Part shown: piece after piece, positions 1 to 9,367 of the stretch | Layout: the number at the start of each line of letters is the position of its first letter | Numbering within the stretch: position 1 is the stretch's first letter | NCBI GenBank assembly: GCA_034423775.1 | Contig: CP139918.1 | Location: forward strand, 1,860,001-1,924,000 | DNA from: Alphaproteobacteria bacterium US3C007 | GTDB lineage: Bacteria > Pseudomonadota > Alphaproteobacteria > Rhodobacterales > Rhodobacteraceae | DNA length: 64,000 bases | Direction of reading: 5' to 3' | The notes under the pieces: generated by a model | The model's input: the letters and a program-made list of their open reading frames with translations, nothing else | Databases searched by the model: none | What the model was told of the DNA's origin: nothing | Position numbers and translations under genes: made by a program

Positions 1-871
1 TGGGTGTCCAGTGTTTTAGTGGGCCGGTTTCGTTCGCCAGCACTTGTACCTCGACGTCGATTCGCCGTGTCGGGGCGTATAAACTGGGATGCATCAGCCA
101 GTTCCCGCGCCGAATCAACGCTTCGCTCAGGCCGCGCCCGACGATGTTGATGGCACATCTATCTCCCGCTTTTGCACTATCACTTGCAGTATTGTGCGCC
201 CTGATACCGCGCACGCGAACCTGGGATCCATCGGTCGAGAGTGTCATGCTTTCGCCGGTACGGACGGCCCCGGAAAAGACCATTCCAGTGACAACCAAGC
301 CAACACCGTTCAGCGTGAACACCCGATCTATGGCCATACGAAAATGATGCTCGGCTGTCCAAGCGCTCGCTTCCTTTACACGTGACTTCAGCGCTTTCAT
401 CAGCGCCCCAATGCCTTTGTTTTCAGGCGCGCAGACGGGATAAATAGTAACGCCCTCATGCCCTGCAGCGGTCAAAAGTCTATTCACTTGATCGGCGACG
501 TCGTCAACACGGTCAAACGACACGCGATCAATCTTGGTCAAGGCGACTATATACTGGCGAATATCCATGAGGCTCAATATGGCAAGATGCTCGCGTGTTT
601 GCGGCATTACCCCGTCGTCAGCAGCAACCACAAGCAAACCCAGATCGATACCCGCGACACCTGCAAGCATGTTGCGAATGAACTTCTCATGACCGGGGAC
701 GTCAACGAAACCCAAAATCGTATTGTCGGGCAGAGTATGATAGGCAAATCCGAGATCCACAGACAACCCGCGGGCTCTTTCTTCCGGCAGACGGTCTGTA
801 TTAATTCCGGTCAACGCCTTTACCAGTTCGGTCTTGCCGTGGTCCACATGTCCTGCCGTTGCTATGATCAT
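1..871 (-). CDS. selB: Selenocysteine-specific elongation factor SelB (3' end outside window)
   Basis: A translation GTPase that brings Sec-tRNA(Sec) to UGA codons on selenoprotein mRNAs. About 290 N-terminal residues are visible and the frame is open to the left edge. G1 motif [10 protein letters not shown] lies at residues 7-16, G3 DVPGHEKF follows near residue 57, and G4 is TKID. The next part fits EF-Tu domain 2 ([19 protein letters not shown]). The start ATG at 871 overlaps the selA stop by four bases (ATGA), so the two are translationally coupled. The C-terminal winged-helix domains that bind SECIS lie outside the window. The family call is very secure; which selenoprotein it serves cannot be seen here. 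Confidence 0.95.
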   Translation of the reverse strand, partial: MIIATAGHVDHGKTELVKALTGINTDRLPEERARGLSVDLGFAYHTLPDNTILGFVDVPGHEKFIRNMLAGVAGIDLGLLVVAADDGVMPQTREHLAILSLMDIRQYIVALTKIDRVSFDRVDDVADQVNRLLTAAGHEGVTIYPVCAPENKGIGALMKALKSRVKEASAWTAEHHFRMAIDRVFTLNGVGLVVTGMVFSGAVRTGESMTLSTDGSQVRVRGIRAHNTASDSAKAGDRCAINIVGRGLSEALIRRGNWLMHPSLYAPTRRIDVEVQVLANETGPLKHWTP

Positions 872-2262
872 GACATCTTCAGATCTTGTAGGTTTCCGAC
901 GAACCCCTCTTCGTCTTCAAGACATCTGAGATCAAACCAAAGCGCATCATTGGAAATACGCCCAATCACTGGAACCGGCAATTCGCGAAAAGTCTTGGCA
1001 AGCCTGTTCAACGCAGCACCGGGGCGGCGCAAATCCGGCCGCGTTATCTTGAGAGCAGCGCTTTGCAATCTATCGATTGGCAGGGCACCGCTGCCCACCT
1101 GGCTATGAGTGCGCGAGACTACAACTTCGAATTTTTTGCAACAGTCTTGAAGGACCGAGGCCAAGCGGCCAGCTAACTGTTCGATTTCCACAGGGTTGCG
1201 CGTCAAAAGACGCAATGTCGGCAGCTCTTTCACTAGGCACTCGGGGTTGGTGTATAACCTCAGAACAGCTTGTAGGGCCGCCAAGGTGATCTTGTCGGGC
1301 CGCATGGCCCGGGTCATGGGGTTGCGTTTGAGTTTGTCGATGAGATCGCGGCGGCCCGCAATGATGCCCGCCTGTGGCCCACCTAGTAGCTTATCACCGC
1401 TAAATGTCACCAGATCCGCCCCAGACGCTAAAGCTTCTGTGACAGTTGTTTCGTGCGGGAGATTGTAGGGCTCTAGGTCAATCAAAGTGCCGCTTCCCAA
1501 ATCTGTGACAAAGGGCAGATTGTAACGATGTGCGATCTCCGCAAGGTCCTCCTCCGAGACGCTTTTGGTAAAGCCTTTTATCTCAAAGTTGCTGGTATGG
1601 ACCTTCATCAGCAATGCAGTTTTAGGGCCGATCGCGGCGTCGAAATCTGCTTTATGAGTCCGGTTTGTTGTGCCAACTTCCACCAGCTTGCATCCTGCGC
1701 GTGCCATGATGTCCGGCATGCGGAAGGCCCCACCGATCTCGATCAGTTCACCTCGCGAAACAGGCACCTCTTTGCGTTGCGCCAGGCTGTTGAGCGTCAG
1801 CAACACGGCTGCTGCATTGTTGTTAACAACAAGCGCGCCTTCTGCCCCGGTTAACTGGCACAGCAGAGCTTCGGCATGCCTATGCCGATCACCGCGTTTG
1901 CCCGTTTCCAAATTAAATTCCACGTTACTTGCGCCACGCGAAACATCCACCATCGCCTGTATCGCGGATTGAGGCAGTGGCGCGCGACCAAGATTGGTGT
2001 GCAGCACAGTGCCTGTCAGATTATAAACCGGTCGGAGTGAGGGGAGCAAAATATGTTCAATCTCGTCAGACAGCAGTTGGATCAGCGCAGCCATATCCGT
2101 AGATTCACCAGCCAGCACCATAAGGCGCACCCGCGCCAAGATACCCTGCGTACAGCGTGTGACCAAGGCCAGGCCATGATCACGCACGAATTTCTGCACA
2201 GCTGGCGTGTTCACAAGGCGATCCACCGAAGGCAGATGTTGTGGCGCCTCTATGCGTGTCAT
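868..2262 (-). CDS. selA: L-seryl-tRNA(Sec) selenium transferase SelA
   Basis: A PLP enzyme that converts Ser-tRNA(Sec) to Sec-tRNA(Sec) using selenophosphate. The 464-aa protein has the SelA N-terminal region, the [18 protein letters not shown] segment, and the PLP lysine in [14 protein letters not shown] (about residue 291), all expected for a full-length bacterial enzyme (E. coli about 463 aa). I chose ATG at 2262 because AAAGGAG sits just upstream. A GTG at 2301 in the same frame would overlap the preceding gcvH-like stop and add 13 residues. It sits between a gcvH-like gene and selB in a tight leftward operon. selD and selC are not visible in the window. Confidence 0.95.
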   Translation of the reverse strand: MTRIEAPQHLPSVDRLVNTPAVQKFVRDHGLALVTRCTQGILARVRLMVLAGESTDMAALIQLLSDEIEHILLPSLRPVYNLTGTVLHTNLGRAPLPQSAIQAMVDVSRGASNVEFNLETGKRGDRHRHAEALLCQLTGAEGALVVNNNAAAVLLTLNSLAQRKEVPVSRGELIEIGGAFRMPDIMARAGCKLVEVGTTNRTHKADFDAAIGPKTALLMKVHTSNFEIKGFTKSVSEEDLAEIAHRYNLPFVTDLGSGTLIDLEPYNLPHETTVTEALASGADLVTFSGDKLLGGPQAGIIAGRRDLIDKLKRNPMTRAMRPDKITLAALQAVLRLYTNPECLVKELPTLRLLTRNPVEIEQLAGRLASVLQDCCKKFEVVVSRTHSQVGSGALPIDRLQSAALKITRPDLRRPGAALNRLAKTFRELPVPVIGRISNDALWFDLRCLEDEEGFVGNLQDLKMS

Positions 2263-2297
2263 CTCTACTCCTTTTAGCAGCTGCAATCCGAAAGTAT

Positions 2298-2657
2298 TCA
2301 CGCGATCATATCTTTATAAGCGGCCTCGTCCATCAGGGCATCCAGAACCGCCATATCAGCCAGTTTGATCTTGAAAAACCAAGCCGTACCAGTCGGATCT
2401 TCGTTCACCAGACTAGGCGTCTCCACCAGCGCTTCGTTCACAGCGACAATTTCACCATCATACATAGCCGAAATCTCACTCGCTGTCTTGACGCTTTCGA
2501 TGACAACAATCTCGTCTCCCCGACTCACAAGCGTACCCGGACCTGGCAATTCGACAAAGACAACATCGCCCAATTGTTCAGTTGCGAATTTGGTAATCCC
2601 GACAACCACGAGTTCGCCCTCAACCCTAAGCCAGTCATGTTCTTCGGTGTATTTCAT
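2298..2657 (-). CDS. gcvH: GcvH-like lipoyl carrier protein
   Basis: A 119-aa H-protein of the glycine cleavage family, a swinging-arm carrier of aminomethyl groups on lipoate. The N-terminus MKYTEEHDWL is canonical, and the lipoyl lysine is K57 in IVVIESVKTASEI. The C-terminal helix (LDALMDEAAYKDMIA) is also typical. The start at 2657 follows GGGAGA; an upstream in-frame start would add 20 residues unlike the family. The other glycine-cleavage genes (gcvT, gcvP) are absent. Instead it leads a gcvH-selA-selB operon, which is an unusual setting. It could serve glycine cleavage encoded elsewhere, or a lipoate-linked reaction tied to a selenoprotein; the latter is only inference. Confidence 0.88.
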   Translation of the reverse strand: MKYTEEHDWLRVEGELVVVGITKFATEQLGDVVFVELPGPGTLVSRGDEIVVIESVKTASEISAMYDGEIVAVNEALVETPSLVNEDPTGTAWFFKIKLADMAVLDALMDEAAYKDMIA

Positions 2658-2753
2658 CAGCTTATTCTCCCGTTGGCCGCACTTGCGTTGCAAAGGTCTT
2701 GGCAACCTGCCCAGCATCGCAACGGCACGAAATTTATGTGTCGAAAGTCAAGG

Positions 2754-2782
2754 TTGACCCAACTTTTAAAATTTAGTAAAGC
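2754..2782 (+). promoter_or_regulatory. Candidate sigma-70 promoter for the LysR gene
   Basis: TTGACC (2754-2759), a 17-base spacer and TAAAGC (2777-2782) lie in the intergenic region between the divergent gcvH-like gene and the LysR gene. This is a consensus match by eye only. Confidence 0.35.
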
Positions 2783-2826
2783 AAAACTTGTTGACATGTA
2801 AATTAAGTAATTCTGAAGATGATAAC

Positions 2827-3714
2827 ATGAATGCTCCATTGATCCCAGGCTCGATGCGATTTGAGATTGACGTGTTGAAGACGTTCATAGCGGTGGCTGA
2901 TACCGGTTCGGTCAAGCTCGCATCTGAACGTGTTGCGCGGTCGTCTGCGGCTGTGTCTATGCAAATGAAAAAGCTGGAAGGGCTGATTGGTGCCCCTGTT
3001 TTCCAACGCTCTGACGGGGCCATGCGACTATCTGCAGCAGGCGAACGTTTAGTGCCTCATGCACACCGTATTGTGCAGGCGCACGATACAGCTGTCAGCG
3101 AACTGCACAGCCCGGATATCGAAGGGGAGGTGCGAGTCGGCATATGCCTGGAGAATGCTGAGACCCGCATGCCCGAGATATTGGCCGGGTTTTCCAAAGC
3201 GCATTCGCGTGTCACGGTTGAAATAATTTCGGGTGACGCACAGGATTTGGCTGCGATGCTGGCGAAAAAGGAACTTGACGTTGCGATTTTGACCATCGGT
3301 GGTGGCGCGCCACCAGACGAAAGAGATCGGCTGCTCCATGAGCAACCTCTGGTTTGGGCTGCGCATAAGAACGGACAGCGCAGCCAAGAACGTCCTTTGC
3401 GCTTGGCGGTTGCATCCGTTGGTTGCCCATGGCGTCTCGCGGCTCTCGATGCTCTGAAACGTGCTGGAATTCCCTATCGAATTGCTTATCTTTCAAATGT
3501 TTCAGAATCGCAGCTCGCAGCGATCCGGGCGGATCTTGCAGTGGCCGCACTACCGCTCAGCCGCATTACAAATTGCACCCAGCCCATTTGTGTGAACGAG
3601 GACCTGCCCAAGCTTCCATACACGCAAATCGTGCTCCGAACCGCCGTCAATCCGAACGAAAACGCAAGAGCTCTTGCAGCACAAGTTCTCTCGGCTTTCA
3701 ATCGACCGCCTTAA
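2827..3714 (+). CDS. LysR-family transcriptional regulator
   Basis: A 295-aa LysR-type regulator. An N-terminal winged helix-turn-helix (about residues 8-66, DVLKTFIAVADTGSVKLASE onward) is followed by a periplasmic-binding-like effector domain (about 90-290). The start ATG at 2827 gives the usual short lead before the HTH; an in-frame ATG at 2788 would add 13 residues. It is transcribed away from gcvH-selA-selB with about 170 bases between, the classic arrangement for a LysR protein controlling its divergent neighbour, so regulation of that operon is a reasonable guess. The ligand cannot be read from the sequence. Confidence 0.9.
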   Translation: MNAPLIPGSMRFEIDVLKTFIAVADTGSVKLASERVARSSAAVSMQMKKLEGLIGAPVFQRSDGAMRLSAAGERLVPHAHRIVQAHDTAVSELHSPDIEGEVRVGICLENAETRMPEILAGFSKAHSRVTVEIISGDAQDLAAMLAKKELDVAILTIGGGAPPDERDRLLHEQPLVWAAHKNGQRSQERPLRLAVASVGCPWRLAALDALKRAGIPYRIAYLSNVSESQLAAIRADLAVAALPLSRITNCTQPICVNEDLPKLPYTQIVLRTAVNPNENARALAAQVLSAFNRPP

Positions 3715-3827
3715 GCGACGGCACTTTGGAGAGATATTGATGCTGCGGCCACTACGAATAAGCGCCCCCAAAAGGCTGCTTTGAAGCGGATTTTTACCAT
3801 TCATGCACTCTGCAGAATCGGTCGGTT

Positions 3828-4116
3828 TGGGCTCTCAGCTGCCACTCGCTGCATGATCATCTAACGGCTACTACGCGGACAAACCAGCCTGATGCACTTG
3901 CAGCGTGTACTGACGCAGAAAATGTTCGCATGTGCGGCGCGCCTATTACCTTGAAGCTGCTAGCGTTACCGAAGCGGTCATCCAAACGGCACGTGCCGTT
4001 GTACGCTAAAGCGGTCCAATGATCTTACTGCGTATAAAAATCACAGGGAGAAAAGAAAACGAACGACGGTGCATTTCTGCATGCCGGTTTTCTACCTAAC
4101 TTTGTTCGATCTGGCC
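3828..4116 (+). repeat. Long interspersed repeat, copy A (289 bp)
   Basis: Starts at tgggctctcagctgcc and ends at gttcgatctggcc. It aligns without gaps to 11467-11755 in the same orientation. The first ~50 bases diverge in places; over the last ~235 bases I count only six mismatches. It contains no obvious gene. Together the copies bracket the LacI-ABC-epimerase module. Confidence 0.9.
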
Positions 4117-4127
4117 TGCTTGCTCGA

Positions 4128-4305
4128 TCACTTTAGCATTAGCTCGCCCGCCGCGTCGCGACTGGACAGGTCTGCAGAAATAATTATTACATCGTAGCCG
4201 GCTTCAAGAATTGCGAGATCTTCCAGACCGGCAACGAAAGCTGGCGCTTCAGGAACCGCGCATAGCGCAAATCCGAAACACCGCAGACCCGCCGCAGCTG
4301 CTCTA
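4128..4305 (-). pseudogene. Possible decayed C-terminal coding fragment
   Basis: Read leftward, about 58 codons ending at a TGA at 4130-4128 give a protein-like stretch (for example AAAGLRCFGFALCAVPEAPA, then GYDVIIISADLS). It has no start codon and is flanked by repeats. The pattern loosely recalls the C-terminal part of HAD-type hydrolases (AGxxxxGFA), but this is weak. It is best treated as a relic of an older gene. Confidence 0.3.
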
Positions 4306-4345
4306 TATGAAGACTATGCAGCGCCGGGCCTGCTGAGCACAAAAA

Positions 4346-4395
4346 GGGTCAATATTGGACGCCGATACGGGGTCAAAGTTCAATGCCGATTGACA
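4346..4395. mobile_element. IS21-type terminal repeat remnant
   Basis: Two imperfect tandem units, gggtcaatattggacgccga and gggtcaaagttcaatgccga, lie in direct orientation. Multiple GGTCAA-starting terminal repeats are characteristic of IS21-family ends. No istA/istB coding sequence remains. Confidence 0.4.
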
Positions 4396-4482
4396 TTAGG
4401 TAGCGCTTTGATCTCTAACGCTGACTTCAGCGAAGGGAAGGGTGCGCTGAATCGGGCTGTGCCTCAGTTTGTTTCCAAGCCG

Positions 4483-5502
4483 TCAACTCGCGTGCAAGTG
4501 GTTCGGCAGTATTAATTCCGGTTCGATATATGTGATTTGTGGCGCGGAATCCTTATCGTCAAGATGCTGGTACGCGCGTTTAACCATCATTTCGGCTCTC
4601 TGGCGCATCATTGGCACCGGGTGTCGTAGAAGGCCTCCGAAGGGATCGAAGTCAAACGCACCGATTGCGCAAGCGTCCACTTCAGAATTTGACAACTGAC
4701 TCAGAAACTGGAGAGCGCCTTCAAAACACCCGATAGAATTGATGAGCATGACAGACGGTAGCTTCTGCCGCTCTTTATAGAGTGTTGCCAGAGCCTCTCT
4801 CGCAGCAGACCGTTGATAACCACAAGCCAATATTCTGTAGTTGGTTGGTTCATGACCATGCTCCAACAGCGCTTCTTTGAAGCCAACTACGCGTTCAGCT
4901 GTCGCGGGTAGTTTGGCATTGCCACCAAGAAAGACAACCTCCTCAGAATAGTCGGGATTATTCTCGGCTAGCAAGACTTCTGTGAGTTTACGTGCGCCAC
5001 CCTTATTCTCGGACACGACGGATGGTGCATTGCTGCATGGCTGGTCCAGAAATACGTGCGGGACCTTTGCCTTCTGGCACACCTCACTAAGTATTTCAGG
5101 GTGTGAGGTTCCAACAAGCATAAGTGCATCGACTGAGGCGTTAATGAGGCCCTGTACGGCTTCGAGTTCTTGGTCTCGTTCTCTTCGTGTTGAGACTATG
5201 ACGGGTAGGGCGTGTCGTGAACGGGTTTCGTTAGAAAAGCACTGTCCTACTGATGAGAAAAACCTGTTGTCGTGCTGAGGGAGGATCATCCCAACAAGAC
5301 CAGACTTTGCACTTCGTAGTGCGCGCGCCTGCAAATTTACGGAGTAATTCATCTCGTCGGCGATCGCTTGAATGCGCTGGACTGTAGTCTCGCTGATTCG
5401 GCGAGATTTCCATGATCCGTTGAGCGCTGACCCAACTGTAGACGCCGAGACACCGGCCTTTTTTGCGATATCGTATATCGTCTGTTTGCTGCCTGTTGTC
5501 AC
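4483..5502 (-). CDS. LacI-family transcriptional regulator
   Basis: A 339-aa LacI/GalR repressor. The helix-turn-helix (TIYDIAKKAGVSASTVGSAL, residues about 8-27) is followed by a hinge and a sugar-binding Peripla_BP domain. I prefer the GTG at 5502, which places the HTH at the N-terminus as usual; the longest frame reaches 5610 but would run through operator-like palindromes. It is divergent from the sugar ABC operon, with three copies of a CG-centred palindrome between them, so autoregulation and control of that operon are likely. The inducer is probably the transported sugar or a derivative (inference). Confidence 0.88.
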   Translation of the reverse strand: MTTGSKQTIYDIAKKAGVSASTVGSALNGSWKSRRISETTVQRIQAIADEMNYSVNLQARALRSAKSGLVGMILPQHDNRFFSSVGQCFSNETRSRHALPVIVSTRRERDQELEAVQGLINASVDALMLVGTSHPEILSEVCQKAKVPHVFLDQPCSNAPSVVSENKGGARKLTEVLLAENNPDYSEEVVFLGGNAKLPATAERVVGFKEALLEHGHEPTNYRILACGYQRSAAREALATLYKERQKLPSVMLINSIGCFEGALQFLSQLSNSEVDACAIGAFDFDPFGGLLRHPVPMMRQRAEMMVKRAYQHLDDKDSAPQITYIEPELILPNHLHAS

Positions 5503-5550
5503 GTTAGTTTGCCACTTTTCTTTAAGTATTTCTGTCAAACTATAGCTTGA

Positions 5551-5657
5551 CGCTATCGATAGCGCAAATGCTCTTGAGTCTGTTCTTGGCGTAATATTAA
5601 CTAGATGCACTATCGATAGTGCTTGACTCTAACAAGTAAATGCACCATCGATAGTGC
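5551..5657. promoter_or_regulatory. Three LacI-type operator palindromes
   Basis: A perfect 16-bp palindrome GCACTATCGATAGTGC lies at 5607-5622. A one-mismatch copy GCACCATCGATAGTGC lies at 5642-5657, and a 14-bp variant CGCTATCGATAGCG at 5551-5564. Centre spacings are about 57 and 35 bases. A possible -35 (TTGACT, 5623-5628) abuts the central site, so bound repressor would block the rightward promoter. Central CG and length fit the LacI family. Confidence 0.8.
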
Positions 5658-5749
5658 GGAGCTAACTTGATCAGTCTTCAAGAGGAGGGCGGACATGCTG
5701 GCAGTTAATTTGGAGACGGGCCAATCAAGGCCCATCAGGGAGGAATATC

Positions 5750-6736
5750 ATGAATTTCCGTAATACACTTTTGTCTGGACTTGCTCTGGCCACCGTACTG
5801 GGTACCTCAGCCATGGCTGAAGATGTCCAAATGGGCATCGTAGTTAAAATCGGCGGTATCCCTTGGTTCAACGCCATGGAGCAGGGTATCTTAGAGCGCG
5901 CCGAAGAGCTTGGCGTTTCCGCCGAGATGATTGGGCCAACTTCTGCTGACCCTGCGTTGCAGGTTCGTGCGATCGAAGATCTTATCGCAAAAGGCGTGGA
6001 TGTCATTGGAGTTGTCCCGAACGACGAAGCCGCTCTTGAGCCGGTTCTGACAAAAGCACGCAAAGCCGGCATCACAGTTATCGCACATGAAGGCCCTGGC
6101 CTAAACAACGTCGACTGGAATTTTGAGCTGGCATCAGCAGTTGGTTTCGGTGAGGCACACGCGCAGCTCCTCTGTGAAAGTGCAGAGAAGCCAGGCAGCT
6201 ACGCTGTGTATGTTGGGTCTCTGACCGTGCCACTGCACAATGCTTGGGCCGACGCTGCTGTCTCTTGGTTGGATGGGAACTGTGAGGGTCTGACCAAAGT
6301 CGGTGATCGTTACGGCGTAGCTGAGAGCGTTGACGACAGCCGTTCAACCGCCCTTGATCTGATGGCTGCAAACGATGATCTGCGAGGTATTCTGGCTTTT
6401 GGTAGCCAAGGACCGATCGGTGCCGGTCGTGCGATCGAAGAGCGTCGTCTTGCAGGACAGGTTCACGTTATGGGTCCTTTCTCACCAGGTCAGGGTCGTC
6501 AGCTTGTCAAAGATGGCGTAATTGCTGGTGGTTACATGTGGAATCCGGCCGAAGCTGGACGCGTTTTCGTGACGCTTGGCAATATGCTCGTGGAAGGTGC
6601 TGAGATTACTGAAGGTACCACGATAGAGGGTCTTGGCGCAGTCAGCCCTGATGCGGCAACACGCAACATCATCACTGATAATCTCCTTGAGATTAACGCT
6701 GAAACTGTGGACGTACTGGCCGAAAAAGGCCTCTAA
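5750..6736 (+). CDS. Sugar ABC transporter substrate-binding protein (ribose/LsrB-type)
   Basis: A 328-aa periplasmic protein of the Peripla_BP_4 class. A signal peptide (about 1-23, cleavage after SAMA) precedes the mature start EDVQMGIVVKIGG. The two-lobe ribose-binding fold extends to the C-terminus. It most resembles RhaS/LsrB-type binding proteins, which are often auto-annotated as autoinducer-2 binders; the neighbouring ketose-epimerase-like enzyme argues for a sugar instead. GGGAGGAA lies just before the ATG. A strong hairpin follows the stop, probably making this protein more abundant than its membrane partners. The ligand is not determinable from sequence. Confidence 0.85.
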   Translation: MNFRNTLLSGLALATVLGTSAMAEDVQMGIVVKIGGIPWFNAMEQGILERAEELGVSAEMIGPTSADPALQVRAIEDLIAKGVDVIGVVPNDEAALEPVLTKARKAGITVIAHEGPGLNNVDWNFELASAVGFGEAHAQLLCESAEKPGSYAVYVGSLTVPLHNAWADAAVSWLDGNCEGLTKVGDRYGVAESVDDSRSTALDLMAANDDLRGILAFGSQGPIGAGRAIEERRLAGQVHVMGPFSPGQGRQLVKDGVIAGGYMWNPAEAGRVFVTLGNMLVEGAEITEGTTIEGLGAVSPDAATRNIITDNLLEINAETVDVLAEKGL

Positions 6737-6753
6737 GTTCTATTGCCTGATTT

Positions 6754-6790
6754 GCGCGCCGCCGGCTCCCAAGGCGGCGCGCATTTTTCT
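6754..6790 (+). terminator. Strong hairpin with T-run after the binding-protein gene
   Basis: GCGCGCCGCC (6754-6763) pairs perfectly with GGCGGCGCGC (6773-6782) around a 9-base loop and is followed by ATTTTTCT. Inside an ABC operon this is likely a partial terminator or mRNA-stabilising element. Confidence 0.85.
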
Positions 6791-6846
6791 AAATTTCCCC
6801 AAAATGATACCGATGCGGACCCACCGGTTTAAGAGGTATTGGCGCT

Positions 6847-8349
6847 ATGAGCCGATCAGAAGAAGCTTATGCATTGCGAATGCAGCATGTTTCCAAACGC
6901 TTTGGAGGCGTCCAAGCCCTGGATAAAGTAGCTCTCGATGTACGAGTTGGCGAAGTCCATTGTTTGGCAGGGGAGAATGGTTGTGGAAAGAGCACCCTGA
7001 TCAAGATTGTGACGGGTGTTTATCAGCCAGATGACGGAACGCAGATCGAAGTATTCGGTCAAAAGATAACGACAAACAGTCCAATACGCGCGCGCGTCAA
7101 CGGGATCGCCGTAATTTGGCAAGATCTCGCATTGTTCTCGCACATGACCGTTGCCGAAAACATCGGCTTTGATGAGCTTGTGGGTGGCCGCCCGAAATTG
7201 GCTGACCTCAAGAGCATCCGGTCCCGCGCGCACGCTGTTATGGACCGGCTCGGGGTTTCACTCGACCTTGATATGCCTTTGAACGCTTTGCCGATTGCAC
7301 AACGCCAAGTCGTAGCGATTGCTCGGGCATTGATGAGCAATGCCAAACTCGTTTTCATGGATGAACCAACAGCGTCGCTCACTCAGAGTGAAACCGATGC
7401 ACTTCTGGAAATTGTCCGTAACCTCTCTGCTGAAGGCGTGGCGGTTGTCTTCGTAAGCCACAGATTGGCGGAAGTTCTAGACATTGCCGAACGTGTAACT
7501 GTTGTCCGAGATGGCAAGCTGGTCGGTGTCTATCCGACTAAAGGTATGTCCCAAAGCCGTCTAGGCGAGTTGATGACCGGTCACACGCTGGAGACTGAAA
7601 TCCACGCACGAGACAAGTCTGACGCCAGCAAAATGTTGGAAGTACAGAACTTGCATCGGAACGGAGAATTTGAAGACGTCTCGTTTTCCATCCGGCAAGG
7701 CGAAGTGTTAGGTATGACTGGCTTGATCGGGGCTGGGCGGACGGAGTTGGCTCATGCGCTTATTGGGATGTCGCGGCTCGATGAAGGAACCATTCATCTG
7801 GATGGCAGCCCAATAAAACCGCGTTCAATCCGCGAAGCAATTGGCCATGGCATCGCTTATGTTTCAGAAGACCGTTTGACGCTTGGCCTCGTTCAACCTC
7901 AGTCAATTGCAGACAACACGGTCACCTCTGTCTTAGACCGTATTCTTGCCACGACAGGCCTTATCTCAGGCCGAAAAAAGACCAACTTGGTCGACAGCTG
8001 GATAGAACAACTTGCGGTAAAAATTGGGACGCCAAGCGACGCTGTTTCCACTTTGTCAGGTGGCAATCAACAGCGTGTAGTCCTGGCCAAATGGCTCGCG
8101 ACAGAACCCAAGCTACTCATTCTCGACAGCCCAACTGTTGGTGTGGATGTCGGGGCGCGTGCGGGGATATTTAGGATTGTGCGCGAACTTGCGGACAAAG
8201 GACTGGCGATCCTATTGATCACGGACGAGATCACAGAAGCCTACTTTAACTCTGACCGCATTCTCCACATGGCGGATGGTCGGGTCCAAGCTGAGTATGA
8301 CCCCCGATCCGTTTCCGTGCCTGATCTGGAGGAGCAAATCTATGCGTAA
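6847..8349 (+). CDS. Sugar ABC transporter ATP-binding protein (double-domain, RbsA/MglA type)
   Basis: A 500-aa protein with two tandem ATPase domains. The first has Walker A GENGCGKST (about residues 39-47) and Walker B LVFMDEPTASL. The second has the degenerate Walker A GLIGAGRTE, signature LSGGNQQRV and Walker B LLILDSPTVGVD, as is usual for ribose-type importers. It energises the two permeases that follow; its last codons overlap the first permease start. The start ATG at 6847 has AAGAGG upstream. A 110-base gap with the hairpin separates it from the binding-protein gene. Confidence 0.92.
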   Translation: MSRSEEAYALRMQHVSKRFGGVQALDKVALDVRVGEVHCLAGENGCGKSTLIKIVTGVYQPDDGTQIEVFGQKITTNSPIRARVNGIAVIWQDLALFSHMTVAENIGFDELVGGRPKLADLKSIRSRAHAVMDRLGVSLDLDMPLNALPIAQRQVVAIARALMSNAKLVFMDEPTASLTQSETDALLEIVRNLSAEGVAVVFVSHRLAEVLDIAERVTVVRDGKLVGVYPTKGMSQSRLGELMTGHTLETEIHARDKSDASKMLEVQNLHRNGEFEDVSFSIRQGEVLGMTGLIGAGRTELAHALIGMSRLDEGTIHLDGSPIKPRSIREAIGHGIAYVSEDRLTLGLVQPQSIADNTVTSVLDRILATTGLISGRKKTNLVDSWIEQLAVKIGTPSDAVSTLSGGNQQRVVLAKWLATEPKLLILDSPTVGVDVGARAGIFRIVRELADKGLAILLITDEITEAYFNSDRILHMADGRVQAEYDPRSVSVPDLEEQIYA

Positions 8350-9367
8350 AGCTCTCTCCGCAAATATAGTTGAAATCCGCCTTTTCGTCGTCTTGATGAT
8401 TATGATCATCGGCCTCGGTCTGACGACAGATACGTTCTTAACCGTCGCGAACCTTACGTCGCTCTTGAACAATAACTCAATCAATCTGATTTGGGCCGTT
8501 GGGCTACTGGTCGTTCTCGTAGCGGGCGGCATCGACATCTCATTCGCCGTTGCTGCATCGATGGTTCAGTATCTCGCAGCGCAGATATTTGGCGTCATCG
8601 GAGGCGGCAATTGGGCATTCGGTATTCTTACAGCAGGGTCGTTGGGGCTTGGTTTAGGCTTGATCAATGCGGCTTTGATCCACGGGTTTCGCATCGTTTC
8701 GATCGTTATCACGATCGCCACATTCAATGCGTTCTTCGGGTTACTGATGTTTTTCACCAAAGGCCGCAGTATCTATACGTTGCCTGACTGGTGGGTCGAT
8801 AGAATATTCTTGTTTGAGTACCAATCGGCATCGGGCGTTTGGTCTGAACTGCATCTTTCAGTAGCTATTATGGCCGTATGCTTGATTGCGACTGCGATCC
8901 TCATCCGCCGCACGAATATTGGCCGCCAACTCTATGCCTTCGGGGATAATCCAGAAGGAGCGCGTCGCGCAGGTGTCAACATTGCGCTCATGCAGGCTAT
9001 TGCCTTTGGATGGTGTGGCATGATGGCCGGTATTGGTGGCCTGATGCAGGTGAACATAGCAAAGGAGGTGGTTCCAAACGCACTTTACGGCCGGGAACTA
9101 GATGTTCTCGCTGCTGTCGTGCTTGGCGGCGCACGACTTGGTGGTGGTCGAGGAACCGTCATTGGATGTGTCTTAGGTGTGTTCTTTGTTGCCATCACTC
9201 AGAACGGCCTCAATCTGCTTGGGGTCTCACCTTTTGCATTCCAAATGATTATCGGTGCGACGATCTTGATCGCCATCTCAACGTCGAACGTGAAGATCGA
9301 CATGTCCTCTCTCTTGAAGCGACCCCAAAAAAAACTGAAAAGAGGGTCGAACAATGACGCTACTTAA
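8342..9367 (+). CDS. Sugar ABC transporter permease 1
   Basis: A 341-aa BPD_transp_2 family inner-membrane permease with multiple hydrophobic helices and the cytoplasmic motif around FGDNPEGARRAGVNIALMQA (about residues 200-219), which contacts the ATPase in ribose-type systems. ATG at 8342 is preceded by CTGGAGGAG and overlaps the ATPase stop by eight bases. An in-frame start at 8276 lies deep inside the ATPase gene and is unlikely. It forms the channel with the next permease, whose start overlaps its end by 14 bases. Confidence 0.92.
   Translation: MRKALSANIVEIRLFVVLMIMIIGLGLTTDTFLTVANLTSLLNNNSINLIWAVGLLVVLVAGGIDISFAVAASMVQYLAAQIFGVIGGGNWAFGILTAGSLGLGLGLINAALIHGFRIVSIVITIATFNAFFGLLMFFTKGRSIYTLPDWWVDRIFLFEYQSASGVWSELHLSVAIMAVCLIATAILIRRTNIGRQLYAFGDNPEGARRAGVNIALMQAIAFGWCGMMAGIGGLMQVNIAKEVVPNALYGRELDVLAAVVLGGARLGGGRGTVIGCVLGVFFVAITQNGLNLLGVSPFAFQMIIGATILIAISTSNVKIDMSSLLKRPQKKLKRGSNNDAT

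Larger units (their letters stand above)
3715..4482. other. Gene-free interval of repeat and mobile-element debris
   Basis: No intact gene is seen. The interval holds repeat copy A, a decayed leftward reading frame and a pair of terminal-type repeats resembling an IS21 end, each listed separately. Confidence 0.6.

Noticed and set aside
89..385. Rightward open frames over the first 870 bases
   Set aside because: They are shadows of selB, which reads clearly on the opposite strand with all GTPase motifs.
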